From: Casuarina equisetifolia
Taxonomy: Eukaryota > Streptophyta > Magnoliopsida > Fagales > Casuarinaceae
Direction: 5' to 3'
DNA length: 64,000 nt
NCBI GenBank assembly: GCA_028551475.1
Contig: CM052362.1
Location: 14,314,521 to 14,378,520, forward strand
How positions within the stretch are numbered: position 1 is the first letter of the stretch; every line of letters starts with the position of its first letter. The notes under the pieces are model-generated. The model did no database searches and was not told where the DNA came from. It saw only the letters and a program-made list of their open reading frames with translations. Positions 25,299 to 37,038 of the stretch are shown here, piece after piece. Both the position numbers and the translations under genes were made by a program.

Positions 25299-25960
25299 AT
25301 GGAGGCTTTTGAGCATAACAACACTTGGGTATTAGAACCATGTGAACCTACTATGAACGTTATAGGTTGCAAGTGGGTCTTTAAACCCAAATTGCATCCC
25401 GATGGATCCCTAGAGCGACTTAAGGCCAAACTTGTCGCAAAAGGCTATCATCAAGAACCTAAAGTGGATTACTTAGAAACTTACAACCTAGTTGTTCAGC
25501 CAATGACAATGAGAATCGTCCTTATGTTGGCTTTAGTTCAAGGCTAGCATCTTCGACAATTTGACATGGACAATGCCTTCTTGTATGGTGAGTTACTTAA
25601 ACCAATGTTCATGGAACAACCCCCTGGGTTTCAAAACTCTTAATTCCTTAATAATGTTTGTTCACTCAGGAGAGCACTTTATGGTTTGAAACAAGGCTCC
25701 CGTGCTTAGTTTGTCAAATTTTAACTTTTCTTACTAGACCATGGCTTTAACTACTCCCACTTTGATCCTTCACTCTTTGTGTATAACTAAGGATATCATC
25801 ATGTTTGGGTCTTTATTTATGTAGATGACTTAATAGTCATAAGTAGCTCTCCTTTATTACTTAATAAGTTTGCTACTTGTTTGAGGTTAAAAGTTCCAAT
25901 GAAAGATCTCGATTAGCTTCAATTTTTCTTAGGAATTCAAGTGCATTATAACCTTGCAAG
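25299..25960 (+). pseudogene. Copia reverse transcriptase remnant
   Basis: The RVT_2 signature is clear: NVIGCKWVFKPKLHPDGSLE followed by KAKLVAKGYHQ near 25355-25450. It continues as EQPPGF near 25615, ALYGLKQG near 25675, and the catalytic YVDD at 25818-25829. In-frame stops, for example after LVQG at 25545, and lost reading frame make it nonfunctional. Confidence 0.88.
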
Positions 25961-26489
25961 GTTGTTTCCTTCACAAGAACAGTACACCTTGGATATTTTT
26001 CACCATGCAGCCATGAACTTTAGCAAACCTATTCCCATACCAGTAGCCTTGAAGCCCTCTAAGATGATGAATAGTGAAACACTTTTGATCAACCCACCTT
26101 CAGATCAATTGTTGGAACACTGTAATATTTAACACTAACTCGGCCTGATTGGGCTTTTGTTGTAAATTGACTCTTCCAAAAGATGTTAGTACCTATTATC
26201 CTTGACTTCTTTGAGATAAAATGTGTGTTATGTTACTTGCAAGGATCTTTATCTCTTGGTTTGAGAATCTATTCCAACAGTTCAATTAACCCCTATGACT
26301 TTACGGATTTAGACTATGTAGGTTGCAGAAACACTTGACATTTAACCATTAGGTATCTCTTGTTCCTAGGTGCAACCTTAGTTTCTTGGAGTTCAAAGAA
26401 ACAACATTCGGCTTTCAAGTCATCCACGAAAGTTGAGTGTCGATCTCAAGCTTCTGGAATTACAAAAGGAGTTTAGATCTTTCATCTCC

Positions 26490-26740
26490 TTAAGCATCTC
26501 AGTATAAGCATTTTTAGTCCCATGAAGCTTCACTGTGACAACATGTCCTCTCTCCATCTCACAACCAAACTAGTGTTCCACAACCACTCTAAACATTTCG
26601 AAATAGACTACCATTTCATGTGTGAGAAAGTTGCCCAAGGAATCCTTGTGACTAAATTTGTTCCCTCTCTTTATCAGCTAGTTGATGCCCTCACAAAACC
26701 CCTGGCTAAAGAATCCTTTGAAGTAACATGAGACAAACTC
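26490..26740 (+). pseudogene. Copia RNase H C-terminal remnant
   Basis: The phrase LHCDNMSSLHLTTKLVFHNH followed by SKHFEIDYHFMCEKV and QLVDALTKPLA is the standard end of copia polyproteins (CDNQSA...NPVFHARTKHIEID...D.LTK). The frame ends just ahead of the right LTR. Confidence 0.88.
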
Positions 26741-26758
26741 AGTGTCACCCATTGATTT

Positions 26759-26768
26759 TGCGGGAGGA
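26759..26768 (+). other. Copia polypurine tract
   Basis: A short purine run around GCGGGAGGA immediately precedes the TG of the right LTR, the expected priming site for plus-strand DNA. Confidence 0.7.
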
Positions 26769-27542
26769 TGTAAAAGAATGCTTGCCAAATGGTGCTACTA
26801 CACCCAACCACATCAGACCTTGGAACTTATCTTTAAAAAGCAACAATGGCACTTTATGGCAAATTGGTGGACTAAGCTCACAAGCTTTGCATGCAGACAC
26901 ACAAGGAGCTTGACCACCTATCATTCAACAATGAGATCACTGGATGTACAATGGATTGCCACCTAGAGTTTTGGACATTGTCATACGTGGTAGTAGGCCT
27001 AACAATGTAGCAAACATTAGCATTGATATGTGCTTGGGTTTTCCAAAAGCAAATTAGACTCAACACACAAAGGCACAGGTTCTTCGTGTAGTGCCACATC
27101 CAGCACACACGACACTACCTCTGTCATATGAAGTAGAGAATAAAACATTCACATGTTGCTATACTATTGGAGTTGTAAAAATTGCCTTCACAAAGTAAAA
27201 GCAAGTTGGTACTGATATGAAGAATACCTCTTGTGAAAGATATTTATCCACTGAAAGTCTACCCTGCACCATGGAGCAAGCTAATGATTTTGGGGCGAAT
27301 GACGAGAAGGAAGAAACAATACCTCAAACACGCTAGCTGTACCTGGTGTGTGTCAGACTCATGGAGTAAACTTCCCGGAAGTCTTTTGTAGAAATAAGCG
27401 ATAGTCTAGAGCCTATATAAGGGGCTGAACTTGTTCTAAGCATAACAAGTCTTTTGAATCAAACACATATCTTCAAATGTGCTATTAAACAAGTAGTTCT
27501 ATCACATTTCTGTCTTGTGTCCACTTATCATCTTTTTCTTCT
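26769..27542 (+). repeat. Right LTR of the copia element
   Basis: Starts TGTAAAAG after the polypurine tract and matches the left LTR through to the CTTTTTCTTCT end. It is visibly more diverged from its partner than the two LTRs of gypsy element 2 are from each other. Confidence 0.88.
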
Positions 27543-30500
27543 CTACCTTCAGTAGTGGTTTTCCCATGAAAAAAATATCTTCTGCGAGTATATCTTTTAG
27601 AAATTCGATAATGCCTTCCAACCACATAATAGAAGCGCGGTTCCCTAAGATCTCAAGTTATAGATTTATCTGGTGCTTTGAAATACATGGGACTTCAAGT
27701 GGCCTAGAACGTGGAAGCCAGGAGTTATAGCTGTAAATTAATATGATTGCATGACTATTAGCTTCATTCTTCGTCGAGTCTTCGAAAACTAAGCAAAGAA
27801 ACAGAATAAAACATTATGGCCAGTGATGATCCAGTCATTTTCGGTACCTCAACACATAGATCACTTTGTTGGCACTTAGTTTAAACCCCCTTCAACGCAT
27901 GGAATAAATGCTTACAAGGCACAAAACAATTTAATATGTGGGCTCAAACCAGCTGGAGCTTTTACTGAAATGAATGGTTGCAGCACATCTTTGATAACAG
28001 ATTATCAGAGAGTTTGGTAAGTGACCTTTCTGATCCAAAGTTTGTCAAACATTAACTCAATATGTCTAGAAGCGCCATCAAATATGTCTCACTCTCATTC
28101 TCTTTCTCTCTCTCAGTTCTCGCTCTATTGTTTTGTCACAATGTTAGGAGTATATTAAAAAATTGTTCCTCTGAGAGAAATGTACAGAGAAATGTACAGA
28201 GAAAACCCAAAAAATAAAGCGGAATAAAGGGGAGAAAGGCCTCGTGAGATGGTTAGGTTCAAGGAAAAAGAATTGGGTGATAAGCATCTTGAAAAAAAGA
28301 ATGTTCGTTCACATGGTTGGCAAGAGGATTGAAGTCGTATCCTGTATTTTAAGTTGAAAACATCCCCTGAAACAAGAATCCTAATTCCTGTAAGACTTTG
28401 TTCGTACTAGTCACATCAAGTATTGACTGAATCGATTATCACTTTCAAAAGATCTCGTTATGATAATCTTATGGTTGGATGATCACTGTCTAAAATAAAG
28501 AAACCTTGCATGAACGTGAACAGAAGCCAATGGTGGTTTAACTGTCTGCATCAGAAGCCGCGTGAAACTGGGAACGTATTCTTGGTTTAAAGAATTCTGC
28601 TCAGTTGCAATGTATTTATCGTATCAGACCAAGACAAATGCAGACAAAAGTAATTATTAGCTACAAGTCCAGAATTAACCAAAATTGTGCGGTCGCTTTC
28701 TGGAAACTCAACACAGTAGCAATATTTACCTCTTTTACAGATGAACTCGGCCCCTTAATATGAGATCACTTAACGGGCAGGGCTTAGCCTCCAGAAAATC
28801 AGAAGCCACTTCCGAGAATTAGAAGAAGATCAAAGTTCGGGAGTTCTGTCGCTTATAATGTGATGAATTTAAAGTTTCTAATTCAATGACTAGAGCTGAA
28901 AACAAGACCCACGATAAGATTGAGATGATAACTTGCCAAACCTTGCCTACCCTACTTTTTGTTCTCAATGAACTTAGACTACTTTTATTTTGTGCAAAGT
29001 GCAAGAAAGACAACTGTAACTTTATATATGGTAATAAAGGTTTTTTTTTTTTTTGGTTTTTCATTAATAGAATGTTATTAAATTTCTATTCGTTTCTTAA
29101 AAAGCAACGTGTTATCATGTTTTTCCTTTTTTTTTTCACATATATTTCACTTATATGAAAATTCAAATAGTAATTCCATTTATGTAATTAAGTCAAAAGA
29201 TAGACTGAACTATTTTACACTTAAAAATGGAATAGAAATTCATCTCCAGTCTTACACTTGGACGGCTAAAGATCTACCCTAAGAGAGGGCTGGAGTCTAA
29301 AGTGCTCCGCCATAACACGCCTTTCCGGTGGTGCTTCTCTACTTGCGCCCGCACACCTTTATCAGGATATGAAGATTTCTTCCCTCATGTGGACTTGTAA
29401 GAATAAAGATTATCCTGAGTAACAGCATAAGCTAGGATGGAACCAACTCTCCATTGCTACAATTACCTTTTTCTCTCAGAAAAAGGTGACCAATGTGGTT
29501 GCCAATTTAGTCGTCTATTCTTTTCTCTTTTGCATAGGATGATTTGTTAAATGTTCCACTCGTCTTATTTCAAGGCCAAAGCCCATATGCCCATTTGGTG
29601 AAAAGAGAAATTTCTTATCTTGTGACATATTGGTGTTTTTTTTAAGATTTTATAACCCAAGTCACGTGAGTGGAAGCCTGAGAGACAAAGAGAAAGAGTG
29701 ATTTTGTCGTTCCGCGCACATGCTTTTGACAAGTTAACCGTGTAAGTAATATCTTCTTACTTTTTGAAGACATGATGCGATTTGGTTTGCAAACACTAGC
29801 ACACTCTCCCACAAGTCTTCCAAGCAATTACCCACCTCCATTAGCATGAACCCCACTCATGGACTCTCCTTAAAATGTCATTAGCTTTTTAGTAGAAGAA
29901 AGTAGATTTCAACTCGGCGCTTCCCCTTCGAAAAGAAGCCCAAGCAAAGGAGAGTGTAAGAAAGTGCGGAAGAGTTGTGAATTGTGTAGTCTTTACTTAT
30001 CATTAAATTACTCATAAGGAAAGACATTGATTATATAATAACAACAGAGTAACAGTTGCCTTCAAAAAGAAGGAAAAAGATATGAATCATAATTTTGACT
30101 GAAGTATTTCCAAATTAAAGTTGGTGTTTATCATGTAGAAAGTTGCGGTTTATCAGATATCTGTGGGTTTTATGCCGGTATGGGGGGCTTGAGTCTTTTG
30201 ACTAGCATGTTATCTTTGACTCTCACTGTTATGCATCAACTGAAATGAGAAAAAGAAATGCCTCCTCCAACTTCTTAACTCGGGACCCTCTATGTCTTTT
30301 TCCTTTTTCTCATGTCCCAATCATCGTCCTCTTTGATCTAATAATGGTTGTCCTAATCTACTTTATTGTCAACTTTCACCGGAAGATCTGATTAGAATTA
30401 CCGTCATAGCCACATATAACTTTGTAGGGCCAAAGCCACGTAATTTTTGGTCCTAAGATGGATGAACATCGCTGTCCATTAGTTCTGGACTCCTCCATAA

Positions 30501-31330
30501 CAGCTCCCTAGCTAGTTTAATTTGTTTGTTACCGATTAGGTCAACTTCCTTTGTTTTATTACCGAGAAATTCCATGCGGAAAGTAAAAGACAAAGAGTCG
30601 AGAAAATCTAAAAGAAAGTCGTTCGTCTGCCTACAGTCTCAGTAAGAATGGCTGAGTGATGATTATTTTAAGCATGACTTCAACCCTTCAAAGCACAATG
30701 TCGGACCCGTTGTACATGGGTTATTCTGTAGTTAACATAAAAAAATCGTGAGAGCAGCAATACTGCGAAGATAATGAGGAAGTTGCAAATAGTACTTGTG
30801 TGAAAAGAATAGTTTATGTAAAAGACGAATTCTTATTTAATATCTTAAAATTTTAAATTGTGTATGTCATACTCCTCAAACCCGTTATTTATAAAATTTT
30901 TTCTTTCTGAAAAGTGGGGCAGGAATAAGGCATCTGATTTTAAAAGGAAAAACAGCAAAAGAATGAGTCTTGGTTCCTAGGGATAAAAGAGGGAGGAATA
31001 TGACATCGGAGAGACAACAAAGAATGTAGGGTTGGCCCTTCAGGCTTTTACTTAGGTCCAGATCTACACGTTTGTGGTAAGAGATTTGCGTGGGATTGTT
31101 GATCCCTGCATCACCATGTGCTTTGCCTAGAGGTAGGCTTTGAAGCCTTTAAATCCTTTATGCTTGTCCAACGAGCTACACTTGGACCCCATCATTGATA
31201 GAAATCTGCCGTGCCTATATTTAGAGGAGGGTCATGTTTTGAAGTCTACCTCTACATACCCACTGAGACAGCCATTCATTATACATGTATATGACCTTAA
31301 TTTACCTTTTCATTTCTCTACATCAATTAT
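27543..31330. other. Intergenic DNA, no recognised feature
   Basis: Nearly 4 kb with only short chance frames on either strand. No conserved motif, LTR or RNA gene was recognised. Confidence 0.4.
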
Positions 31331-31830
31331 TTGGTTTCAGTGAGAGGTTAGTATTGCTTGCAACGCTCATCTAGACCATTTAAAGTGAATCCCTTTACAA
31401 AGCTGCATAACTTATTTTAAATAAATGGTCTAAAATGTAACAACTGTTAAGACAAATGAATAGACAAAAATAATCTAACCATGCTTTTTTTATGTACTTA
31501 AAAAATTAAAAAAAAATTTTTAAAAAAAAAACTCATGCATCCAAATTCACATACCTGAATGGTTTGAATGGAAACAAGTACTTTGGTTTCAGTGAGAGGT
31601 TAGTATTGCTTGCAACTCTCATCTAGACCATTTAAAGTGAATCCCTTTACAAAGCTGCATCACTTATTTTAAATAAATGGTCTAAAATGTAACAACTGTT
31701 AAGACAAATGAATAGACAAAAATAATCTAACTATGCTTTTTCTATGCACTTAAAAAATTAAACAATAAAAAAAAAAAAACTCATGCATCCAAATTCACAT
31801 ACCTGAATGGTTTGAATGGAAACAAGTGCT
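31331..31830. repeat. 252-bp tandem direct duplication
   Basis: Copy 1 is 31331-31582 and copy 2 is 31583-31830. They are nearly identical except in the A-rich tracts. Each copy carries an inverted repeat with arms TAGACCATTTA and TAAATGGTCTA about 35 bp apart. Confidence 0.9.
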
Positions 31831-33870
31831 AGAATAAAAAAAGTTGAACTGTCTTCTCAATCCTTCCCAAGTTGAGTATCAAGGATAGTTAAACTTCTGG
31901 ATCATTCATTCCTAGTCTCATGGTAAAGATGGTTTCTTCTCCATCCTGTGTTTGAAAGCAGTTGCCTCCATCCACGACCGCCATTAGCCCTCAGTCCTCT
32001 CGTGCCCATTTTCTGTTTCTTAAAGTTTCAGACCGGTTTGCTTTTCAATAGGGATATATATGGTACTGTATCCTGATATCATCGCAGTGCTTGAAGGTGA
32101 TTATTGGAGATGGCAGAGTGGTTTGATAAGTAGGGAAATGGTGACATGTCTAGCAGAAGGAGAAACCGATTAGCTGGAGGTGCGTGCGCCGCCGAAATAG
32201 GGAGGAATTTCGAGTACATGTTTATTTTAAAGTTACCTCCGGTGTCTGGGTGCGGTCCGAAGCAAAGTTTCTCATTATTATTTGTAGTGAGGAGGAATTT
32301 CGTGGTGGGTATACTCGAGTGCGAAAAAGTGGTGCCTTTGTATGATTTGATATTGCATTTTCAATCATGTAGGGGCCGGGGATATATTTATTTGGTTGAT
32401 TAGACGTATTACTTATTTGAATGTGACTGATGTTTATAGCTGAAGAACCTCCATCTTCTATTATTCCCACTATGGTTTATCCAAATAATTAGGGTGGCTC
32501 TTTGCTTTACCCACTTGAGGGGATTATGCGTATATGGGTTGGTCCATAATCCAGCTTTTCTACCGTTTGTGTTCACATGTTCAGTCACACCGAGAATAAA
32601 CCGATCCCAGAGAATCCTAATCTTCTTCTTAGTATTTGGAAATGCATTGGTGGATCAATGTGGGGGCTTGTGGCATCCCGTGCGGGATTCGGCGAGTCAC
32701 AGGACCATCAAGATGTTAAATTAAAAACATTAAGCTAGAAAGATGATTTTGGAGTGATCATCGTGATGGCAGGAGGGAGATTTTGAAAAAAGTAGGGGCA
32801 CGGGGAGGAAAGTGATGAGGTTTTCTTCTACGCAACCGTGACCAATCATTTAGTAAAGGTCAATGTGAATCTGACCCGGATTGATCCTCCACAGACAAAG
32901 TAAGGGAGGATGTTTTACATTGGCAAGCAAATGGGAATATGTCAGGGGAAGCAGATGCATGAACGATCTCTCCCCGAGATTGCGTTTCTTTTGAATCTTT
33001 TCCCAACCTCCGATTCCCTGTCCTGCTTCAACTTCACTTTGACTCTCTCTCTCTCTCTCTCTCTCTAGATATATATATATATATATATATATTATGTCAC
33101 TGTCATGGAGAGGGACCCTCCCCTGAAAACTACAGCAGGATTATAAGTCGGGAAAACAGGGACTGCGGATGAAATTGGAAGGAAGACGAGAACAAGATAA
33201 TATTTCTAAATAGTCTGGTTTGAAGAGGAACTGGGAAATGGAGGTCAGCCTGGAATAGGATAACTACTCATCAGTTATACATACTCTACGTTAGACGAAA
33301 ATATTCGACGTGGGACTTTCGATTCAAACACACACTTCCAAATACGATACAAACTTTGGTGAAGACGTCGTGCTGAGGGACCAAAATTTCCATAAACAGG
33401 CTAGGGAGAGACTAAAAACTCAGCCACAATTGGTGCTTTTCACATGTTTTTGAAGATCAGAAAACAGAGGCCAGTAGTTTTTGTGGCGTCGGCCCAAACT
33501 CGGCAACAAGCTCAAGGATCGATCCATCGATAATCTGTGCTGTTCAAGACCAATCAATCAATCAATCAACCAATCAATCAAATTGTTGGATTTTTCAATT
33601 TTTTTTCTTTTTTGGTCCAAAGCCATCGGCAGATCCACATGTACTTCCAATTGTTCCACAATTTCAGCTACGGTCTCGAGCAGGCGGCGTCCTTTCTCCC
33701 GAAGCATATATAAAGAAAAGATCAAAAGGTATCCACGTCATCGGAGAATCACATACCACAGAAGATGTGCCACGTGCTCGGCCTAACTGGGCTTGAGTCA
33801 ACCTAACCACATCTGGCGGTCACGGCAAGACCAATATCTGAAGCCGCACAAAATCTCCGAACAACATATC
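31831..33870. other. Intergenic DNA and distal upstream region of the PIN gene
   Basis: No gene is recognised. Simple repeats include a (CT)n-(AT)n compound tract at 33042-33092 and CAAT-type repeats at 33551-33580. The right end merges into the PIN promoter. Confidence 0.45.
33042..33092. repeat. Compound (CT)n(AT)n microsatellite
   Basis: About 13 CT units followed by about 11 AT units, roughly 1.1 kb upstream of the PIN start codon. Confidence 0.9.
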
Positions 33871-33880
33871 CACTTCCTCC

Positions 33881-33888
33881 TATATATA
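33881..33888 (+). promoter_or_regulatory. Probable TATA box of the PIN gene
   Basis: TATATATA lies in a C-rich setting 322 bp ahead of the start codon. Transcription would be expected to begin about 30 bp downstream, near 33915, giving a 5' UTR of roughly 300 bases. This is inferred from sequence only. Confidence 0.55.
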
Positions 33889-34010
33889 CATCCCCACGAA
33901 GGTACAGGATTAGTAGAATCGCTCTGTGGATCTCTCTCCGGAAGTCGTCTCAGCCTCTGCAGGGAGAGATTCGTCAGAAGTAGTACCCAAAACCTGCGTA
34001 CAAGTGATAT

Positions 34011-34013
<3 letters not shown>

Positions 34014-34062
<49 letters not shown>
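34014..34062 (+). repeat. (CT)24 microsatellite in the PIN 5' UTR
   Basis: An uninterrupted CT run inside the presumed 5' leader. CT-rich leaders are common in plant genes. It is followed by TATTTGCAG, which resembles a splice acceptor, so a 5' UTR intron is possible. Confidence 0.95.
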
Positions 34063-34065
<3 letters not shown>

Positions 34066-34141
34066 ATTTGCAGTCAGTTAACTAACGGTTTTACTCCCAC
34101 TCCCCGTTTTGGCCTCCTCCACGCCGCTCATTTACTCCCAA

Positions 34142-34174
34142 ATGCCATTTCTCTTCCAAAACCAGCACCATTAG
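34142..34174 (+). promoter_or_regulatory. Upstream ORF of 10 codons in the PIN leader
   Basis: The only ATG I find between the inferred transcription start and the main start opens a 10-codon frame closed by TAG at 34172-34174, 35 bases before the PIN ATG. It could lower or tune translation of the carrier. No conservation can be judged from one sequence. Confidence 0.45.
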
Positions 34175-34209
34175 ATCTGAAGCAAATACTACACTAGCTT
34201 CTACTCAAC

Positions 34210-37038
34210 ATGATCACCTGGGGCGACCTGTACACCGTGTTGACGGCAGTCGTCCCTCTATACGTGGCCATGATATTAGCCTACGGCTCCGTTCGATGGT
34301 GGAAGATCTTCTCGCCGGACCAGTGCTCCGGCATCAACCGCTTTGTGGCTATCTTCGCCGTCCCTCTCCTTTCCTTCCACTTTATCGCCGGCAACGACCC
34401 CTACGCCATGAACTTCCGCTTCATCGCAGCTGACACTCTTCAGAAGATCATCATGCTCGTGGCCCTCGCCATCTGGACTAACTTCACCAAGAACGGCAGC
34501 TTGGAGTGGATGATCACCATCTTCTCTCTTTCCACGCTGCCAAACACGCTGGTCATGGGCATTCCTTTACTCATCGCCATGTACGGCAAGGACTCGGGGA
34601 GTCTCATGGTCCAGGTGGTGGTCTTGCAGTGCATTATATGGTACACCTTGCTGCTCTTTCTCTTCGAGTACAGGGGGGCCAAGATGCTAATTATGGAGCA
34701 GTTCCCGGAGACGGCAGCGTCGATCGTGTCGTTCAAGGTCGACTCCGATGTGGTCTCATTGGACGATCGCGATTTTCTTGAGACGGACGCGGAAATCGGC
34801 GACGACGGAAAGCTTCACGTGACGGTCAGGAAGTCGAACGCATCGAGACGGTCCCTAGGGGGTTCGGCATTCACGCCTCGGCCCTCGAATCTCACAGGGG
34901 CCGAGATATACAGCTTGAGCTCCTCTAGGAACCCAACGCCAAGAGGCTCCAATTTCAACAACTCTGACTTTTACTCTATGATGGGTTACCAGGGCAACCC
35001 GGCAAGGCATTCGAATTTCGGTCCCTCTGACTTGTATTCCGTGCAGTCCTCCAGGGGTCCAACCCCGAGACCGTCGAATTTCGAGGAGAATTGTGCACCC
35101 GTGGCTCAGAACAACGTTTCTTCTCCTAGGTTCGGGTTTTACCCGGTGCAGACTGTGCCTCCGGCGTCGTACCCTGCACCCAACCCAGAGTTCTCGGCCG
35201 GCGTTACGAAGAGCATAAAAAATCAGCAGCAGCAGCAACAGCAACAGCAGCCTCTTAATAGCAAGGTAAATCATGATGCCAAGGAGCTGCACATGTTCGT
35301 GTGGAGCTCGAGCGCATCACCGGTGTCCGACGCAGGTGGGCTACATGTATTCGGTGGAACCGACTTCGGCGCGTCGGAGCAATCTGGGAGGTCCGATCAG
35401 GGCGCCAAGGAAATCCGGATGTTGGTAGCAGATCATCCGCCCAACGGAGAAAACAAAGGTAAGAAATTCGAATCAGTAGGCCCCACTTAATTATTCCACT
35501 ACTTAAATTCTTAAGATGATTAGTGCTTATTCTATTGCTTAATGGTCTGAAGGAATTGCGGAAAGTGAAAGACTTGGTGGTGAAAACTTCAGCTTCGGTG
35601 GGAAGGGAGAGGGAGAGGGAGAGGAAGAGGGAGAGAAAGGGGGAGATCAGGAAGAGAGAGAGGAGGGCCCCACTGGACTGAACAAGCTGGGGTCCAGCTC
35701 CACGGCTGAGCTCCACCCAAAGTCCTCCGCCGTGGCTCCGGAGTCCGGCGGCACAAAACAAATGCCTCCAGCGAGTGTCATGACCCGTCTCATCTTAATC
35801 ATGGTGTGGCGCAAGCTAATCCGGAACCCCAACACCTATTCTAGCCTCATTGGCCTTGGTTGGTCCCTTGTCGCCTTCAGGTAAAATGCTAAAACATAAT
35901 TTTTTTAAGCACATTTTCTTCTTAACAGTTAAAAGACCCTTGAATTTTTTGGCTTACTGCTTTTCACGTTGCTGTGAAAGGTGGCATCTGACTATGCCGA
36001 AGATCCTAGAGAAATCGATCTCCATACTGTCGGATGCGGGTCTTGGGATGGCCATGTTCAGCTTAGGTGAGACTTCTGTTTAATAACTTTTGCTAGTGCC
36101 TCCAATAATTAATAGGAAAGGAGCTCGATAGGTTAAAGAAAAAGTCGATGCATGTCGCCCAACTTAGGAGTAAATTAGGGAGAGGAAGGTGAGGCCACGG
36201 GGTGAGGTCGGGTTGGGCACTGAGGTTGGTGGTGATGTTCAACCTGTCGCCTGTCAGGGGTATGGGTCACGACCACACAACTCAGGACCGTGTATTCTGC
36301 GGGGACCTTTAGTTCTACCTGTGAACAATAAATGGTATAGACCACCGGACATGTGGGACCTTGCACACGGCGACGTCGCTTTCCGGTCCTGGGTCGGTGG
36401 CCATTTGGTTAGTAGAGTAGATGCCCACCATGTTGAAGGTGGTTGAATGTAGAAATTACAACACTTGCATTTATGCAGTGTGTTCCGTTTTTTTGAGGCT
36501 GTTCTGGTTGTGATTGTACAGGTCTGTTTATGGCCCTTCAACCCAAGATAATCGCTTGTGGTAACTCCGTCGCTGCTTTTGCCATGGCCGTAAGATTCCT
36601 CACCGGCCCTGCGGTTATGGCTGCGTCCTCAATTGCCGTCGGCTTGCGCGGTACCCTCCTCCACATAGCTATTGTTCAGGTAAGTCAATCTTCCTTTCTC
36701 CTCCTATTGCTGCAAATCTTCAGCAGTAACTTTTTCCCTTTTTACTATGGATACTTTTTTTTTTTTTCTCCCCTGACATAAGAAATTGCTGGTTAAACAG
36801 GCTGCACTCCCACAAGGAATTGTGCCTTTTGTGTTCGCCAAAGAATACAATGTCCATCCAGCTATTCTTAGCACTGCGTAAGTATAATAAGTCCACGACT
36901 CTGAAAGTAACATCGTCACAGGATTTTTACCTTTTCGCCGCGAGTAATCCTGTGCATTCGTGGTATTGCAGGGTGATATTTGGGATGTTAATAGCACTGC
37001 CAATTACCCTTGTGTACTACATCATTCTAGGATTGTGA
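34210..37038 (+). CDS. PIN3-like: PIN auxin efflux carrier, PIN3/PIN7 clade
   Basis: Plasma-membrane exporter of indole-3-acetic acid that sets the direction of polar auxin flow; the PIN3/PIN7 clade serves gravity and light responses. Six exons: 34210-35458, 35553-35880, 35981-36066, 36522-36679, 36801-36877 and 36972-37038. All introns are GT-AG, phases agree, and the product is 654 residues. The N-terminal membrane domain (about 1-155) begins [21 protein letters not shown] long cytosolic loop follows, with three kinase-target motifs: TPRPSN at 222, TPRGSN at 243 and TPRPSN at 285. NPNTY at 508-512 opens the C-terminal membrane domain, which ends [39 protein letters not shown] and [10 protein letters not shown] are typical of PIN3 rather than PIN1. 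The loop carries a nine-glutamine tract (339-347) and a Gly/Glu-rich stretch (435-455). No damage is seen; the long loop predicts the canonical plasma-membrane form. Confidence 0.97.

Larger units (their letters stand above)
20208..27542 (+). mobile_element. Degenerate Ty1/copia LTR retrotransposon
   Basis: Complete in outline: left LTR, Met-tRNA-like primer site, gag with zinc knuckle, protease/integrase, reverse transcriptase with the YVDD centre, RNase H, polypurine tract and right LTR. The order integrase before reverse transcriptase marks it as Ty1/copia. Every part carries stops or frameshifts, so it is inactive. Flanking pentamers CTATT (20203-20207) and CTACC (27543-27547) share 3 of 5 bases, only a weak hint of a target-site duplication. 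A 1.2-kb block is inserted within gag-pol. Confidence 0.88.

Noticed and set aside
20203..27547. Confident target-site duplication for the copia element
   Set aside because: CTATT and CTACC agree at only 3 of 5 bases, so this is noted but not used as proof of the boundaries.
33793..34197. 134-codon plus-strand frame ahead of the PIN start
   Set aside because: Spans the inferred promoter, leader and CT microsatellite (Ser-Leu repeat). It does not read into PIN and has no domain.
34855..35292. 145-codon minus-strand frame in PIN exon 1
   Set aside because: Shadow of the PIN coding frame; Leu- and Arg-rich with no family resemblance.
35255..35761. 168-codon open frame on the minus strand across the PIN gene
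   Set aside because: It is antisense to PIN exons 1 and 2 and crosses their intron. Its length comes from GC-rich coding DNA and repeat tracts, and it shows no domain.
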